Source: Sequoia sempervirens
Taxonomy: Eukaryota; Streptophyta; Pinopsida; Cupressales; Cupressaceae
Direction: 5' to 3'
Length of the DNA: 64,000 bases
Assembly (NCBI GenBank): GCA_007258455.2
Contig: VDFB02373365.1
Span: 222,927,353 to 222,991,352, forward strand
The notes beneath the pieces are model-generated. The model searched no databases. It saw nothing but the letters and a program-made list of their open reading frames with translations, and had not been told where the DNA came from. Of the stretch, positions 1 to 12,309 are shown piece after piece (the first letter of the stretch is position 1; every line of letters starts with the position of its first letter). Position numbers and translations under genes: made by a program.

Positions 1-1640
1 TGCATAGAAATACATAAATTTCATTGAATATATAGAAATTTTGAGAAAAAAAAACTCGAGCAAGCATTTTTCCTGCAAAAAATAAAAGGAGGATGCAAAA
101 TATTGCTTATAGAAAGCTAATCTAAGCCTGTATCTATTGTTTTGCATAAGGGTTTGTTTTAAAAAGCCTCTGAAATCTCATAAATCCACCACTAAGTTCA
201 TCATAGTCAAGCTCCATAAACCGTTCTGATGGCGGCGCTGGGAGCTTCTTCTAGAGATTCACAAAATGAATGTTCCATTTTGTTTTCTTTGCTTTGTTTA
301 GGGTTGAAACCCTATTTTTCATGTGGCCGATAGGAAACTTGGATTTTTTCCATGTTTTTATAAAATGCATTGCACTTTCATACTCTCGTGGGTTAAGACT
401 TCCTAAAGTCTTCCTCCTAGTGCTGCTTAATCATATTCCTTGAGATCATGAGTATAATGGTTGAGCCTTGTATTTTGCATTTTTATGAAATGTAAAGACT
501 TTGTCAAGTAATGTTATTATAAATTACTTTGATCAAAGTGTTGTATTTAATGCAAAACAAGAGTGTCATACTTTATAGAAAATTTTGTGAGAAGTAGTTA
601 TGAAGATTTATGAAGTATGCAAACTATTGGACCATATGTCATATGACTGAGTCTTAAGGTCTTCAACCTATGAAGGAGGAGATATGGCTTTTAACACATT
701 TCATGAATGTAGGGAAGTTATATTTAGTTAGCAAACACATGGAGAGGATGTAGGGGATTTTTTTGACCCTTAATGAACTTTGGAGGGAATATTGGAGCTT
801 TTTGAGTAGTCATTGTGTTTGACATAGTCAAACTTGACTATTTCAACATTTTAGAGCTTTTGTGGATGAGATCTAGGGGCTAAATTTTAGGCCTTATTGT
901 TGCATCTGACCCAAAGCTTTCTAGAGCCTTGTTTTGTGGAGAAACTTGAGTGTTGCCTACTTAGTCACATTTACTTCTCATTATTGAGTTAGTTCTTGCG
1001 ATGCAGATTCTAAAATTAGTGATTTTCATAGTCCTTTCTCAGTTTTGAGCATGTTTTGTAACTCATCTAGAGTATTATATACAGATTTTACCTTGGATAC
1101 CATTGATGATTCTATCTTATTTCCTTCTTTTTCTTGCAAACATTGTGCATTTTTTAGGTGATTGATCAAGTTATTTGTGAAATCTTTCTTTTTCCCTATA
1201 ACTTTGTCTCATATATTATGCCTTTTCTGCAAAAGTAAGGTTATGCAAGTTATGGATAGTGTTTTAAAATTGCATATAGACCTTTTTGTTTGTGAAAGTT
1301 GACTTTCCTTTTTTGAAAGTGTATGCAAGTCAAACCTTTTTATGAAATATTTATGCATAAACTTGCAGTAATATGTTGTGCAGTGCAATACCTATCATCA
1401 ATTTTCAAGTGTCTACCAGTCTAGATGTTTCATATCTCCTATTAGTTTGGTGTATCACCCCTTTATTTCCACATTTTATATTTTCTTTTCAAGATATTCT
1501 TCTTCTCTTTTCCTAAAAAATTAGTAGTATTTAGGTGATAACCAACTAGGAAGCCGACCTATCTGGAGGTTCATTCTCATTTTTGGGTGAACCACAACCT
1601 GAGAATGCTCCCATGTTTCTCTAGCTTACCGAGTTTCACA
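1..1640. other. Intergenic, nothing recognised
   Basis: AT-rich DNA with no open frame of note and no family similarity that I can recognise on either strand. It lies downstream of the C-terminal end of the minus-strand PPR pseudogene, so the first part could be old 3' flanking sequence of that gene. Confidence 0.5.
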
Positions 1641-1646
1641 ACTCAG

Positions 1647-4600
1647 TTAGGGTGCAAATTTTAAGAGATAACAAGCATCACCAATAATCTCTATGAAATT
1701 GTTGTCCATGCTTATTGCATCTCTCACTACAGTTTCTCTTCCAACAAACTTGGAGACAAATTTTGTTGCATTATGACAATCAACACCCAATACTTGTTCT
1801 AGGGGTGTGTTTAACAAACTAATTGCAACTTCCAATTTTCACTATAGGGGCAGAGAAATAATGATTTTTCCTTCTCTTCCACATCAATAAGTAAATGTGT
1901 TGAATCTGGAAAATTCCCTTCTGCCTTCATCCCCCAAGCCTATTTCTCCAACATTGCATCCATCCCCTATGTCTATGGATGTGATTTGTCTCCAACACAA
2001 AACAAAAGTACCATTTTATAGCCTTCGACCCAAATAAATCCAGGTATCTTTTTAATTCCTCTATCTTTCATCAATCTCCTTAACAGTTGAACTTCACCCC
2101 ACCTGCCCACTTTTGCATAGATGTTTGAGAGAAGAACATAAGTCACAACATTTTTAGGATCCAAATTGAAGAGCAGCATGGTTTTAAATACTCCTAATCC
2201 TATATTCATATGTAACCTACAGGTAGCAAGAAAACAAATCCACGCAACCACCATAGGTTTAACTAGCATCTTAATGATATAGTTTAGAGTGTCCTCGAGA
2301 TAGCCAACATGGGCAAGAAAGTCAACCATGCACACATAATGATCAACTATAGGTGTAATGCAATACTACTTACTTGATTCAATGCAAAGGAAGAAACCAT
2401 CACTCACATGATTACAAATTTTACAATCAAGGACTCAATCCCTTCTATTCCTTCAAGTTCACAAGAAAACTACTCAAAACAATGACTTCTACAAAGGCAA
2501 AAATCTGAGCTTTCACTCCTTTTGACCCAAAAAAATTGAATTATCTTCTTCAAACTCATTAGAGGCTCCAAAACACTCAACCTCCATATCAACTAATGAG
2601 TTATTCTCTCAACCTATCCTCAATGTGCAACTATGGCACTCATAAGCCACAAAACCCAAATATGCTTTCCATGCTACAAATAATTGATTTAACACTTGGG
2701 AAAGCTCTACTAGGCTTGAAATAACATGATTAAACTCACCTTATACTCCAATAACATAGATTTCTTGTTTTGACTAACATTCTTTCATTGACTACTTACA
2801 TTCCTTGTAGCCATGCCTTATGGAACTATCAGAGATATCTCAAGATATAGGACTCCTTTTTAGACTATGATTAGTTTTATGGATTCCCTTAACGGGGTTC
2901 TAAAACATATATGAAAACCAACATGGGTTTCTTTGGAAAATAAACTCCAAAAATGACTGTCCCTACTAGAATTCAAGCCTAATTAGGCCAGTCAAGCACT
3001 AGGGCTTATTGATTCTACAAGCTCTAATCTTGAATACTCTTTACCAAACCTTCAAACATATTGTTTTGGACCTGAATATGCTTATTTAACCATCAAAATT
3101 CCTTCTCCTCAAGTATTTGAACCAACCCTAGATGATAACCACCTTGACACTTTGTTTTTTGGACTGTACACAAATTTTCAATCCTAAACTTTCACCTCTC
3201 ACATACTAGCCTTCACCTTATAGTCTGAAACTTCAAAACATGAAAGTACATACCGTGAGAACTCTTTTCACCAAGAATTATAATTTTTCAATGGTCAAGT
3301 TGAGAGAAACACAAAATTTTATGTCACTATTTACCCTAATCCAGGGTTTTGATAGTTTTCTAAAAATTTACAATAACTTGCTTAAATTTTGGCCAATTCA
3401 CATGAAAAAAACTGTGGAGGGAAGGATCTTGAGCATACTTTTACCTACAAACAATTTCAAGTGATCTTCTTCCCGTACAGGTCCGTACAAGAACCTAAAA
3501 CAACTTCTTTTTTAGTAAAAGACAAAATTTATTTATGATTTTCCATACAAATCAATTCCTCCAACTCCATACATCCTCAATACAATCTCCCCCTATCTTG
3601 GCACTGAGTTACAATGCCCTTTTAAAGGATTTACAACTTCCTCCAATGAATGAAACTAAATCAAATTACCTTATAACCTTTGGTATTCCATCCTTGTGCA
3701 TTTTTTTCCACTTTTTGCATCTTTGTAAATACAACAAATTGACAACTTTACAATATTTGAAAAATGAACCTAAAATGACTCCCTAACACCCATAACATCA
3801 TAAATGTGGCCTCTTGGGCCTTATTGCATTATTAGTACATCAACCTCAACCTAAAAATCTAAAGTTGCCTCATTGATGCATGAACTTTACCAGGTGCTCT
3901 TGCACCATTACTCATGTGATTGAAGTATGTACAACCCTCATCCACTAAACCTCCATGGTTGCATGCACAAATAATACAAACAAAGCTTACAATGTTAGGA
4001 TATGTTTCAAAGTGCTTCATTAATTCAAATATTTTGAGAGCATCCTTGCAAAATCCATTTTGTGCATATCCTGTAATTATTGCATTCCATGAGATGACAT
4101 CTCTTTGAGGCGTTCCATCAAAGAGTTCACATTCCTTGTGTACATTTCCACATTTTGCATACACGTCTAACAAAGCACTTCCAACCATAGTATCCAACAA
4201 AAATCCCCCATCCATTATGCTCTGATGGATGTTCATACCCTGCTCCAAAGCTCCCATTTTGGCACATGCAGGGAGGATGTTGGCATAGGTTGTGGAATTT
4301 GGCTTCACACCTACTAATTGCATTTTCTTCAAAGTTTCTAAAGCCTTTTCAGAAAATCCATTTTGTGCATATCTCATAATCATCGTATTCCATGAGATGG
4401 TATCTCTTTCAGGCATTTTTTTGAACAATTCACATGCCTTGTCTATGCTTCCACATTTTGCATACATGTCTACTAGGGCAGTTGCAACTACAACATCTAA
4501 CAAAATTCCTCTATTCTTTATGCTTTGATGGATGTTCATACCCTATTCCAAAGCCTCCATTTTGACACAAGCAGGAAAGATGTTGGAAAAGGTTGTGGAA

Positions 4601-5805
4601 TTTGGCTTTATACCTACCAATTGCATTTGCTTGAAAGTTTATATAGCGTTTTCAACAAATCCATTGTGTGCATATCCAACAATAATTGTAGTCCAAGAGA
4701 TGACATCTCTTCGAGGCATTCTATCAAAAACTTCACATGCTTTCTCTATGCTTCCACATTTTGCATACATGTCAACCAAAGCATTTCCAACTATAATATT
4801 AGATGAAAATCCCCCTTCTATTATTCTTTGATGGATTTCCATACCCTATTCCAAAGCTTACATTTTGGAACAGGTAGAGAGGATGCTGGCAAAGATTGCA
4901 GAGTCTAGCTTTAAACCTGCAAATTACATTTTCTTCAAAGTTTCTAAAGCCTTTTCAACATATCTAATTAGTGTATATCCTACAATTATTGCAGTCCATG
5001 AGACCACATTTCTTTGAGGAATTTTGTCAAACACTTCAAGTGCCTTGTTTATGATCCCACATTTAGCATACATGTCTACAAGAGCAGTTGCAACTACATT
5101 ATCTGAAAAAATTCTTGAATCCTTTATGCTTTGATGGATGTCCATACTCTATTCCAAGGCTCCCAATTTAGCACAGGCAGGTATGATACTGGCAAAGGTT
5201 GTGGAGTCTGGATTTACACCTACCAATTTTATTTGATTGAAATTTTCTAAAGCCTTTTCAAAACTTTCAATTTGTCTATATCTTGAAATCATTGCAGTCC
5301 ATGAGACCACATTTCTTTGAGGAATTTTTTCAAACAATTCTCATGCCTTGTCTATGTTTCCACATTTTGCATACATGTCTACAAGGGTTGTTGCCACTAC
5401 AACATTTGACAAAATTTCTCTATCCTTTATGCTTTGATGGATGTCCATACCCTGTTCCAAAGCTCCCATTTTGGCACAGACAGGGAGGATGCTAGAAAAG
5501 GTTGTGGAATTTTTCTTTACACCTACCAATTGCATTTTCTTGAAAGATTTTGAAGCCTTTTCAAAAAATATGTTTTGTGCATATCCTACAATCATTGTAT
5601 TCCATGAGATGGCATCTCTTTTAGGCATTATATCAAACACTTCGCGTGCCTTGTGAATGATTTCACATTTTGCATACATGTCCACCAGAGCATTTCCTAC
5701 TACAATATCAAGCAAAAACCCCCCTTTCATTATGCTTTGATGCATATCCATATCGTGTTCAAAAGTTCCCATTTTGGCATAGGCAGGGAGGATGCTGACA
5801 AACTA
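1647..5805 (-). pseudogene. DYW-class PPR protein pseudogene, interrupted by a solo LTR
   Basis: Members of this family bind RNA in organelles, and the DYW class edits C to U. From 5805 down to 3913 there are tandem PPR repeats, with recurring VDMYAKCG and DVISWNAMI-type helices. Next come the E and E+ motifs (2369-1973: CMVDFLAHVGYL, YVLLSNIYAK, GIKKIPGFIW) and a degraded DYW domain (about 1960-1647: DCHNATKFVSKFVGRE, but the terminal DYW is lost). The frame from 5805 to 3913 is continuous apart from stops such as 5338-5340, 5146-5148 and 4540-4542. Most sit where the family has Gln or Arg, which fits C-to-T decay. A further frameshift separates E+ from DYW. The 5' end is missing beyond about 5805, so the protein is N-terminally truncated. 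A 1,533-bp LTR splits the coding sequence at 2375-3907. Family identity is secure; which PPR gene it came from is unknown. Confidence 0.9.
2375..3907 (-). mobile_element. Solo LTR inserted in the PPR pseudogene
   Basis: A 1,533-bp LTR with TG...CA ends. On the minus strand it starts TGGTGCAAGAGCACC at 3907 and ends at 2375. It is flanked by TTACT at 2370-2374 and 3908-3912, a 5-bp target-site duplication. Removing the LTR plus one TTACT returns the PPR frame exactly (YFNHMS joins ITPIVDHYVCMVD), with one in-frame TAG near the joint. No internal coding sequence is present, so it is a solo LTR left by LTR-LTR recombination. Its first 15 bases nearly match the LTR starts at 25065 and 33030, although the rest is very different. 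Confidence 0.88.
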
Positions 5806-6377
5806 CACCAAACCAACAAAACTCCTATCAAAACCCACAGACTAAGTAGCTATCAAAGGGAAATCCCCCTAAAAAATACCACAATAGTTGCCACAATAGG
5901 CTATTACAAACCAAAATTCAACACAATTAAAACATAGGAAACTAGTAGAAGAGTGGGAGACCCAGCCATAAAGAGGACGGTTACATCAATAACAGGATTG
6001 GAGATGGTATTATTCTTTGTATGTTTATTTGTAATCTTATAACAAAGATCACAAATGACCTCTAAGTAGTAGTGCAATCCTTTAAAAGCTTTATGACTCA
6101 TAGAATAACATCTAACTATTTGCTTAGAGCATATCAATTTTCATGGAAAGAGGATCTACAGATAGCGAACATTGAACTTAGAGGCCCAAAAAGTTCTCAA
6201 ACATAAGGATTGCTTCCACATGTCAACCTTGTTTTCTTGGTCGATTATTACCTTTTAATTTGAATGGACTACTACCATGAAAATAAGTTAATTGCTAAGA
6301 TATGTTAGTATTTCAGTTTAATATTTAAACATTCAATCTATATTTACTTATGCTTTAAATCATTGTTTTTTTTGTAG
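5806..6377. other. Intergenic, nothing recognised
   Basis: No coding similarity that I can name. A polypyrimidine run ending in TTTTTTGTAG at 6366-6377 is the splice acceptor of the phosphatase exon that follows. Confidence 0.5.
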
Positions 6378-6588
6378 GTGTGATCATATACTTTGGTATG
6401 GTAAAGGCTTAAGACAACTCTCTTATGACTGTGGAGAATCAAAGCTCTCTGATCACTTACCTTTTTATTCATTGTTTATGGCAGAGGTGGACATGCTCAA
6501 CAAAAGAAAATTAGAAAAAGGTTTAATGAGTTTAGGTGCAAGATTCCAACTGGAGGAGTTGCTACCTAAAACCAAAAGTTGTCATTAA
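6378..6588 (+). pseudogene. Inositol polyphosphate 5-phosphatase, last-exon fragment
   Basis: A single exon starts after a good acceptor (TTTGTAG) and is open for 69 codons to TAA at 6586-6588. The peptide begins CDHILWYGKGLRQLSY and continues GESKLSDHLPFYSLFMAEV, which matches the C-terminus of plant type I 5-phosphatases of the endonuclease/exonuclease/phosphatase fold. In that family the motifs are CDRI/VLW and SDHRPV. Here the conserved Arg is His in the first and Leu in the second, so activity would be doubtful even in a full gene. No upstream exons with the rest of the catalytic domain are visible in the preceding 500 bases. It has the same orientation as the importin pseudogene 1.5 kb downstream. 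Confidence 0.8.
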
Positions 6589-8081
6589 ATTCTCAAATTT
6601 AATGTAAATACTTGTTTCTCGGGAGCTCTTTGCATCTTTTTAACTATAGAGAATTTGTTAAATACATATTCTGATTGCTTTTTTTTAAAAATGTTATGAT
6701 ACTTTGGTTCTCTCTCTTATTAAACAAGCATAATATTCTAGAGATATTTCATGAGCAAAAAGTATGCTCTTATATTGTTCCAAAAGCAGTGGTTACTTCA
6801 CTTCTAGGAAACGTTGGATTCAATTTTGTAAGGCAACTAAAATGTAGTGTACAGTGAATTTTTAAAAATGAAGCATGTCTACTACAAGACAATTATATGT
6901 TGTCTATGTATTGACAATTACTACACTTAAGAGTGTTGGATGGGATGCCATAAATTAACAACACTTCAGGTTTAATGCCATCAAGTTAAGATGTGCTTAA
7001 TATAAAATCTGATTTTATATAACATAAACATATGTGTAGTTATGTAATCAAAGCAAAGCATTCTAGAGACATACACCGAAGCAACTGATAATTTAGATAA
7101 TAGTAGCCATGTTTGTAAGAACATGAAATACAAGAGGTCCAAAAAATAAAATGTGGTTGAGCCACAAAACATAGGGAAAGAAACAAAAAAATTGGCAGAT
7201 TAATTTCAAGAAAATATCCCAAATACATATAGACCCTCCTTCATATTCATAGAGGCATAAAGAAAATTGTAGCAGTAGCACACTCGAGGGGACTCAAATT
7301 AAACATTAAGCGTTGTGATGTTATAGTTGAATTCCTTCTCTTATGGTATTGGTGGAAGTGTTTATTTTTATATCTGGTGCAAATTATCTTGTATGACCTT
7401 TAGAACTATTAGGGAAGTTGGTTTATTTTATCGTAGGTTGAACATATTGTATATACTTTTCTTTAGGATATATTTTCCTTGTGGGATATTTCCATTCAGC
7501 TTAGATGACCTGATCGAGGGGTATGTCTAACATCATGTTTTCCCAAGATATTCACTTGGCCTTGTCTGTTGGGTTGCTTCAGCAACAAATGAGTGTGGTA
7601 GTCTATCTATTTAATTTTGTTGTAGGAAATTGAACACAACTCTCCACCATGAAAGCACCAAGAATTCATGACTTGAGCTTGTTCCATTTGAAAAATTATT
7701 GTTCATAACATTTATGGTCTTTGAGGAAGATAGTTCATTTTACTTTAGGTTTTGACCACTGTGTGTGATCTTTAATGTTGTTGTGGTGGTATGTTTATTT
7801 TATTGTTGGTTTAACTTTTACATTTCTTAACGCCTCATGTTGAGTAGTAGCCCCTCCCATATGCTCAAAAAAAAATTTCTAGTTTGTTATAAATTCTTGG
7901 TTCAATTCTAAATTTTGATTGTATCATGTGGAGCTTGAAACTGCAGATGTTCTTTGGTTATTGACAAGAAAGTATGTGCCAATTTGTTATTTATTCTAGT
8001 ATTGTCTAGAACTAGTACTCTAGGTGGCTTATTTGAATGTTTTGTTTCATTATTTTATTGTCTTCCTCTTTATCTGGTCAG
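6589..8081. other. No gene recognised
   Basis: AT-rich spacer between the phosphatase exon and the first visible importin exon. A 67-codon open stretch at 7327-7530 continues in degraded form to about 7700, but I cannot match it to a family. No importin IBB-domain exon, which should lie upstream, can be found here. Confidence 0.45.
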
Positions 8082-9854
8082 ATGGAGGGCCTTCCTACTA
8101 TGGTAGCTAGAGTATGGTCTGATGATCCTAGTTTGCAGCTTGAAGTAACAACTCAATATTGGAAGCTACTATCAATTGGTAAATTTGTTTAATTTATGTT
8201 ACTTAGGTGATTATGAATTACTTTTTATTTCACTTACATGACATTGGTTATGATTGATGCATGTTTATGTTAGCAAAGCGTAGTCCTCCCATTGAGGAAG
8301 TTGTTGAAGTTGGTGTGGTCCCACGTTTTGTAGAGTTTCTGACAAGGAAAGACTTTCCTCAACCTCAGGTTCCATTCACAGTTTTGTTTTGAACTTTTCT
8401 AGGTTAAATTTTATTTGTTAGAGTGCACACTTTTTTATGCTAATCTTATCATTATGTCTTTTGTGCATGATTTTTTTGGTAAAGAAGAGGAACATAAGGA
8501 AAAAAAAATTGAGTTCTATTGAGTTTGCTAGTTTTCACCATCTTTTACAAAAATTGTGACACTGTTTTTTCTTCTAGGAAAAGGATTCTTTAAGTACTTA
8601 TTCAATTTTTTGGCTTTGTTGTTTCTTGTAGTTTGAGGTAGCATGGGAATTGACAAATATAGCTTCAAGCACATTTGATCATACTCGAGTATTCATTGAC
8701 CATGGAGCAGTACCAATTTTTGTACAACTCCTTACTTCTCCAAGTGACGATGTTCGGGAGTAGGTTAAATTTTGCAAATTGTTTCTCTTCTCTATCATCT
8801 GAATCTATATTTATGAAATTTTTAAATTCATTGTCTCTAATATATTATTGTCTTGATGTTTTTGTTAGGCTATCTGGGAATTGGGTAATGTGGCTAGTGA
8901 CTCCCCAAAATAAAGATCTAGTTCTTTCTCATGGTGCTCTCATGCCACTTCTTGCTCAATTGAATGAACATGCTAAGATTTCAATGTTGAGAAATGCAAC
9001 ATGGGATTTGTCTAATTTCTGTCGAGGGAAACCACAACCAGCATTTGAACAAGTTTATCATTTCACCCATGTCTTTCCTTGTTTTAACCTGAATAATTTT
9101 TATATTACAATTTGTTTCAAGCACTTGTTGAATTATGTTTTTCCCTCAAACAAAGCCTACTCTACCTATGCTTGAGCAACTTATTCATCAAATGATGAAG
9201 AAGTTCTAAGAAATGCTTGTTGGGCTCTATCTTATCTCCCAGATGGGAAAAATGATAAAATTTAAGCTATGATTGAGGTTGGTGTTTGTCACAGGCATGT
9301 TGAGCTCCTGTTGTAAGTGTAAATAGTTAGTTTGTTATGGTAGAGATAGGTGTTCTATTTCCATTTAATGTTAAACAATATCTTGGGTAATACTTTCCTA
9401 TCCTAGTTATATATTAAATTGTAAGGCACCAAATATAATGGATGGTATGACTTAGATTAATCCGTTTGGCTCCATGTTTGGATTGTTATACGTGTTTATA
9501 ACATGCACAATTGCTTTGTTTCGAATATTTTCAAAAAATGCATGTATGTTTATGTTTACAACCATCCCTCTCCATCTGTCCTTATATTAGCTCTCTAAAT
9601 AGTGGGAAATATTGTAATTGGTGATGATTTGCAGACTCAGGTATAAATTTATATTGACATTTTCTTTATATTTTCATATCAATAATTAATTGTTCTTTTT
9701 GCAAGTGTATGATGCTATCATTGTTGAAAAATGAGGTGTTTTCTTAGCTTAATACTCTATAAAACTTTAATATTGTTGATCTAAATAATTTTTTCCTTTG
9801 TTACATATATTCTTTGTGGGTGATTATCTTGATTAATCCATTTTACCATTGTAG

Positions 9855-10962
9855 AATGTAGACAGAAGTTGATAGAAGAACTAGACAGGATAATAGAAAG
9901 ATTACACAAGATGTACCATGGAGAAACCCTTTCGGGAAAAAACTCCACCAAGAATTATTCTATTATTCAATCTCTAAATTACAATAGCTCCAATTCTTGC
10001 TTGAGAATGCTTCTTCTTCCTTCACCAATCTTCTTCACAACCTGCAATAAAATTGATACAAACTCTCTTCAACTTGCTTGAGATAAATATGCTTTAATCA
10101 GCTTTGTAAACTCCACAAGAGTTACAATTACAATGCTCAAGCCCTATCCCTAGAAGGTATTCCTATCTCTTCCAAGTAGAGTTTCACAGTGAAGAACAAT
10201 GCTAAAACATGTGCTTCATCCATTTGGGTGTCCCAAACTAAAGTCACAACTCAACCTTCATTTTGTTGATAATTCCAAAGCTCCTCCTCAAAGTTGGCAC
10301 CCAAAAGTAATCCTACTTAACTGAGCCTTCAGAAATATCTCAACATGCAAAAGAGGTAATTCCAAGAAATCATCTTGGGTGCCCAATTTGGATCCAAGTG
10401 ATTTCTTGTTAACTGAAACATTTACTCAACACAATTCATGCAAGAATGGTCATCCCTTGTTAATTGGAGGTAGTCCCTATTATTTGTCAAACAACTCAAT
10501 TCATTAGTTGTGCATTCCAAGTTAACTGAAGTCAACTATCATACAACTAAAACTAACTGAAGACAACTGAACCATAACTAAACTAAACTAAACTAAACTA
10601 AATTGATTCTGAACTGAACTGAACTAAACTAAACTGAACTCATCTAAACTAGACTGAACTGAACTAAACTTCATGCATGCAAACATCAAACCCTAACTCC
10701 TAGGATCTTTACATGCATTTAGAAGTGTTATCTTTTACTCTGATTAGTTAATTGAACTCAAGGTGAGTGTCACCTTACCATGTGTTCACCCACATGTTAC
10801 TATTATTTAGGAATAACTACAAATGTAAATTTCACGATTTATTTCATCAAATATTAATCTCATCATAATCTTAGTGTTGTTTAACACATTCCAAGAAATT
10901 AGGGGATACATGAAATAATTAATGTTTAGGATTTGCAATTAAATGGCATCCTATTTCCAACA
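9855..10962 (+). mobile_element. Copia-type LTR inside an importin intron (start approximate)
   Basis: The sequence ends ...CCAACA at 10962, directly before a tRNA-iMet-like primer site, as in Copia 5' LTRs. Near its start (about 9918) lies a GAAACCCTTTCGGGAAAAAAC phrase that closely matches one at about 59745 in the other Copia LTR of this window. The left border is uncertain: no clean TG with target duplication was found. No pol reading frame follows, so the element is truncated shortly after the primer site. It sits between the importin exons ending at 9640 and starting at 11403. Confidence 0.6.
10535..10670 (+). repeat. AACTA/AACTG pentanucleotide microsatellite
   Basis: Imperfect tandem repeat of the five-base unit AAACT with AACTG variants, for about 135 bases within the Copia LTR. 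The variant units (AACTGAACTG, AACTAAACTA) are clustered, as expected from slippage. Confidence 0.85.
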
Positions 10963-10965
10963 TTT

Positions 10966-10977
10966 TGGTATCAAAGC
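10966..10977 (+). other. Primer-binding site (initiator Met tRNA type)
   Basis: TGGTATCAAAGC follows the LTR end at 10962 by three bases and continues AAGGTTCTGG. Plant Copia elements usually show TGGTATCAGAGC here, complementary to the 3' end of initiator methionine tRNA. One substitution separates this copy from that form. Confidence 0.75.
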
Positions 10978-11079
10978 AAGGTTCTGGGATTTTCTTTTTG
11001 CTTGCATGTGTAGGTTTGTGAGTTTCATGTACTTTCATGGACTCGTATGTGGCTTGCATGTGCTTGCATGTGCGTGCAT

Positions 11080-11390
11080 GTTGATCACAATCACAACAAG
11101 AATAAAAAAGAGAATACAATCACAACACAGTGATTTACCTTAGAAAACCCCAAACCGGGGAAAAACCAGCAATGAAGATCTTCATAATAACCCTTAGACC
11201 CAACCAGGCTAAGCCTGGAGGCTTCAACTAGCCACACATACAATGGAGTCACCAAGCCATTATATAGACTTTCATACATGCAAAAATATGGGCTCAAAAC
11301 CACTTATGGTTAATCCACTAATTCTAACCCAAGAGCTAGTTTAACCCACTAGTCATTGTACTATTTCATTGACTTATGTTATGGTGTTTC
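11080..11390. mobile_element. Possible second LTR fragment
   Basis: Around 11120-11165 the phrase GTGATTTACCTTAGAAAACC and the following CGGGGAAAAACC resemble the U5 phrase of plant Copia LTRs that is also present at 59733-59770. It lies just after the truncated Copia element and before the acceptor of importin exon 11403. It could be part of the same insertion or a different element. No borders were found. Confidence 0.3.
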
Positions 11391-11590
11391 ATTTAATTTC
11401 AGTACATAATCAACAATCAAGCACTTCCTTGCCTATTAGCTCTCCTAACCCATAATCACAAGAAGAGCATCAAGAAGGAAGCTTGTTGGACCATTTCAAT
11501 CATAACTGCAAGCAACAAAGAAAAAAATTGGGTCTTTCTATTTGTTATCTAGACTAGAGAAGCATCTTTGTTGAATGGTGTGAAACTAAA

Positions 11591-11917
11591 TTATTTTAAT
11601 GTTTTCTATTTATTAATGGATATTTTGGTTTTCAGGCTATGATCAATGCAAGCATCATTCCTCCACTTGTTCAGCTCCTTCAAACTGCTGAGTTTGATAT
11701 TATTTTAATGTTTGCTATTTATTAATGGATATTTTTGTTTTTAGGTTGTGATCAATGCAAACATCATTCCTCCACTTGTTCAGCTCCTTCAAACTGTTGA
11801 GTTTGATATTATTTTAATGTTTTCTATTTATTAATGGATATTTTGGTTTTCAGGTTGTGATCGATGCAAACATCATTCCTCCACTTGTTCAGCTCCTTCA
11901 AACTGTTGAGTTTGATA
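11591..11917 (+). repeat. Three tandem 109-bp copies of an importin intron end plus exon start
   Basis: Units start at 11591, 11700 and 11809, exactly 109 bases apart. Each holds the end of an intron with a polypyrimidine tract and AG, then the exon part encoding roughly [16 protein letters not shown]. Only the third unit continues into the rest of the exon. At the junctions the exon's GATATTA runs into the intron's ATTATTTTAATG, a short microhomology that explains the duplication. Copy one has drifted most (GCTATGATCAATGCAAGC against GTTGTGATCGATGCAAAC in copy three). Confidence 0.93.
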
Positions 11918-12309
11918 TTAAGAAAGAAGCAGCATGGGCCATATCAAATGCAACTTCTGGTGGTACACATGAATAGATCAAGTATGTATTATTTTAACAT
12001 ATAATTGCATGTATACAAATATATTATTAATGTACTAGGATTATCTGTAAAAGTACAAATCTTAGGATTACAATGTTAGGATGTGTTCGAGATTGCTTAC
12101 AATGTTGGAATCCATAGCTTGTTTGAAAGCACCTGTTTTAGGCTTTTAGCCATAGTAGCATGGCAATGAATTGTTTGATAAAATGCTTTGGTAGACATGT
12201 ATTAAAAATCTGGTAGCATAGACAAGGCAGTGAACTGTTTGAATAAATGCCTCAAAGGTCACAAAGGTCAACCATTCACACCTAATTATCAACTATATAT
12301 GTAAATTGT

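Larger units (their letters stand above)
8082..11981 (+). pseudogene. Importin-alpha pseudogene with exon/intron structure
   Basis: Importin-alpha carries NLS cargo to the nuclear pore through armadillo repeats. Exons in order: 8082-8178 (MEGLPTMVARVWSDD), 8274-8368 (RSPPIEEVVEVGVVPRFVEF), 8633-8763 ([13 protein letters not shown]), 8869 to about 9049 ([20 protein letters not shown]), about 9152-9312 (NACWALSYLPDGKNDKI), 9563-9640 (VGNIVIGDDLQTQ), 11403 to about 11522 ([10 protein letters not shown]) and 11854-11981 ([18 protein letters not shown]). GT and AG sites survive at most borders, so this is a decayed genomic copy and not a processed one. Lesions are TAG at 8761-8763, a 2-nt loss near 8910, a 1-nt loss near 9189, TAA at the NDKI site, TAA at 9595-9597 and TAG after GGTHE. 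Several stops replace Gln, fitting C-to-T change. The importin-beta-binding exon and the C-terminal exons are absent. Confidence 0.92.

Noticed and set aside
6378..6588. 5-phosphatase exon as part of an intact gene
   Set aside because: The exon is open and has a good acceptor, but both conserved Arg residues are lost and no upstream catalytic exons are visible in the window.
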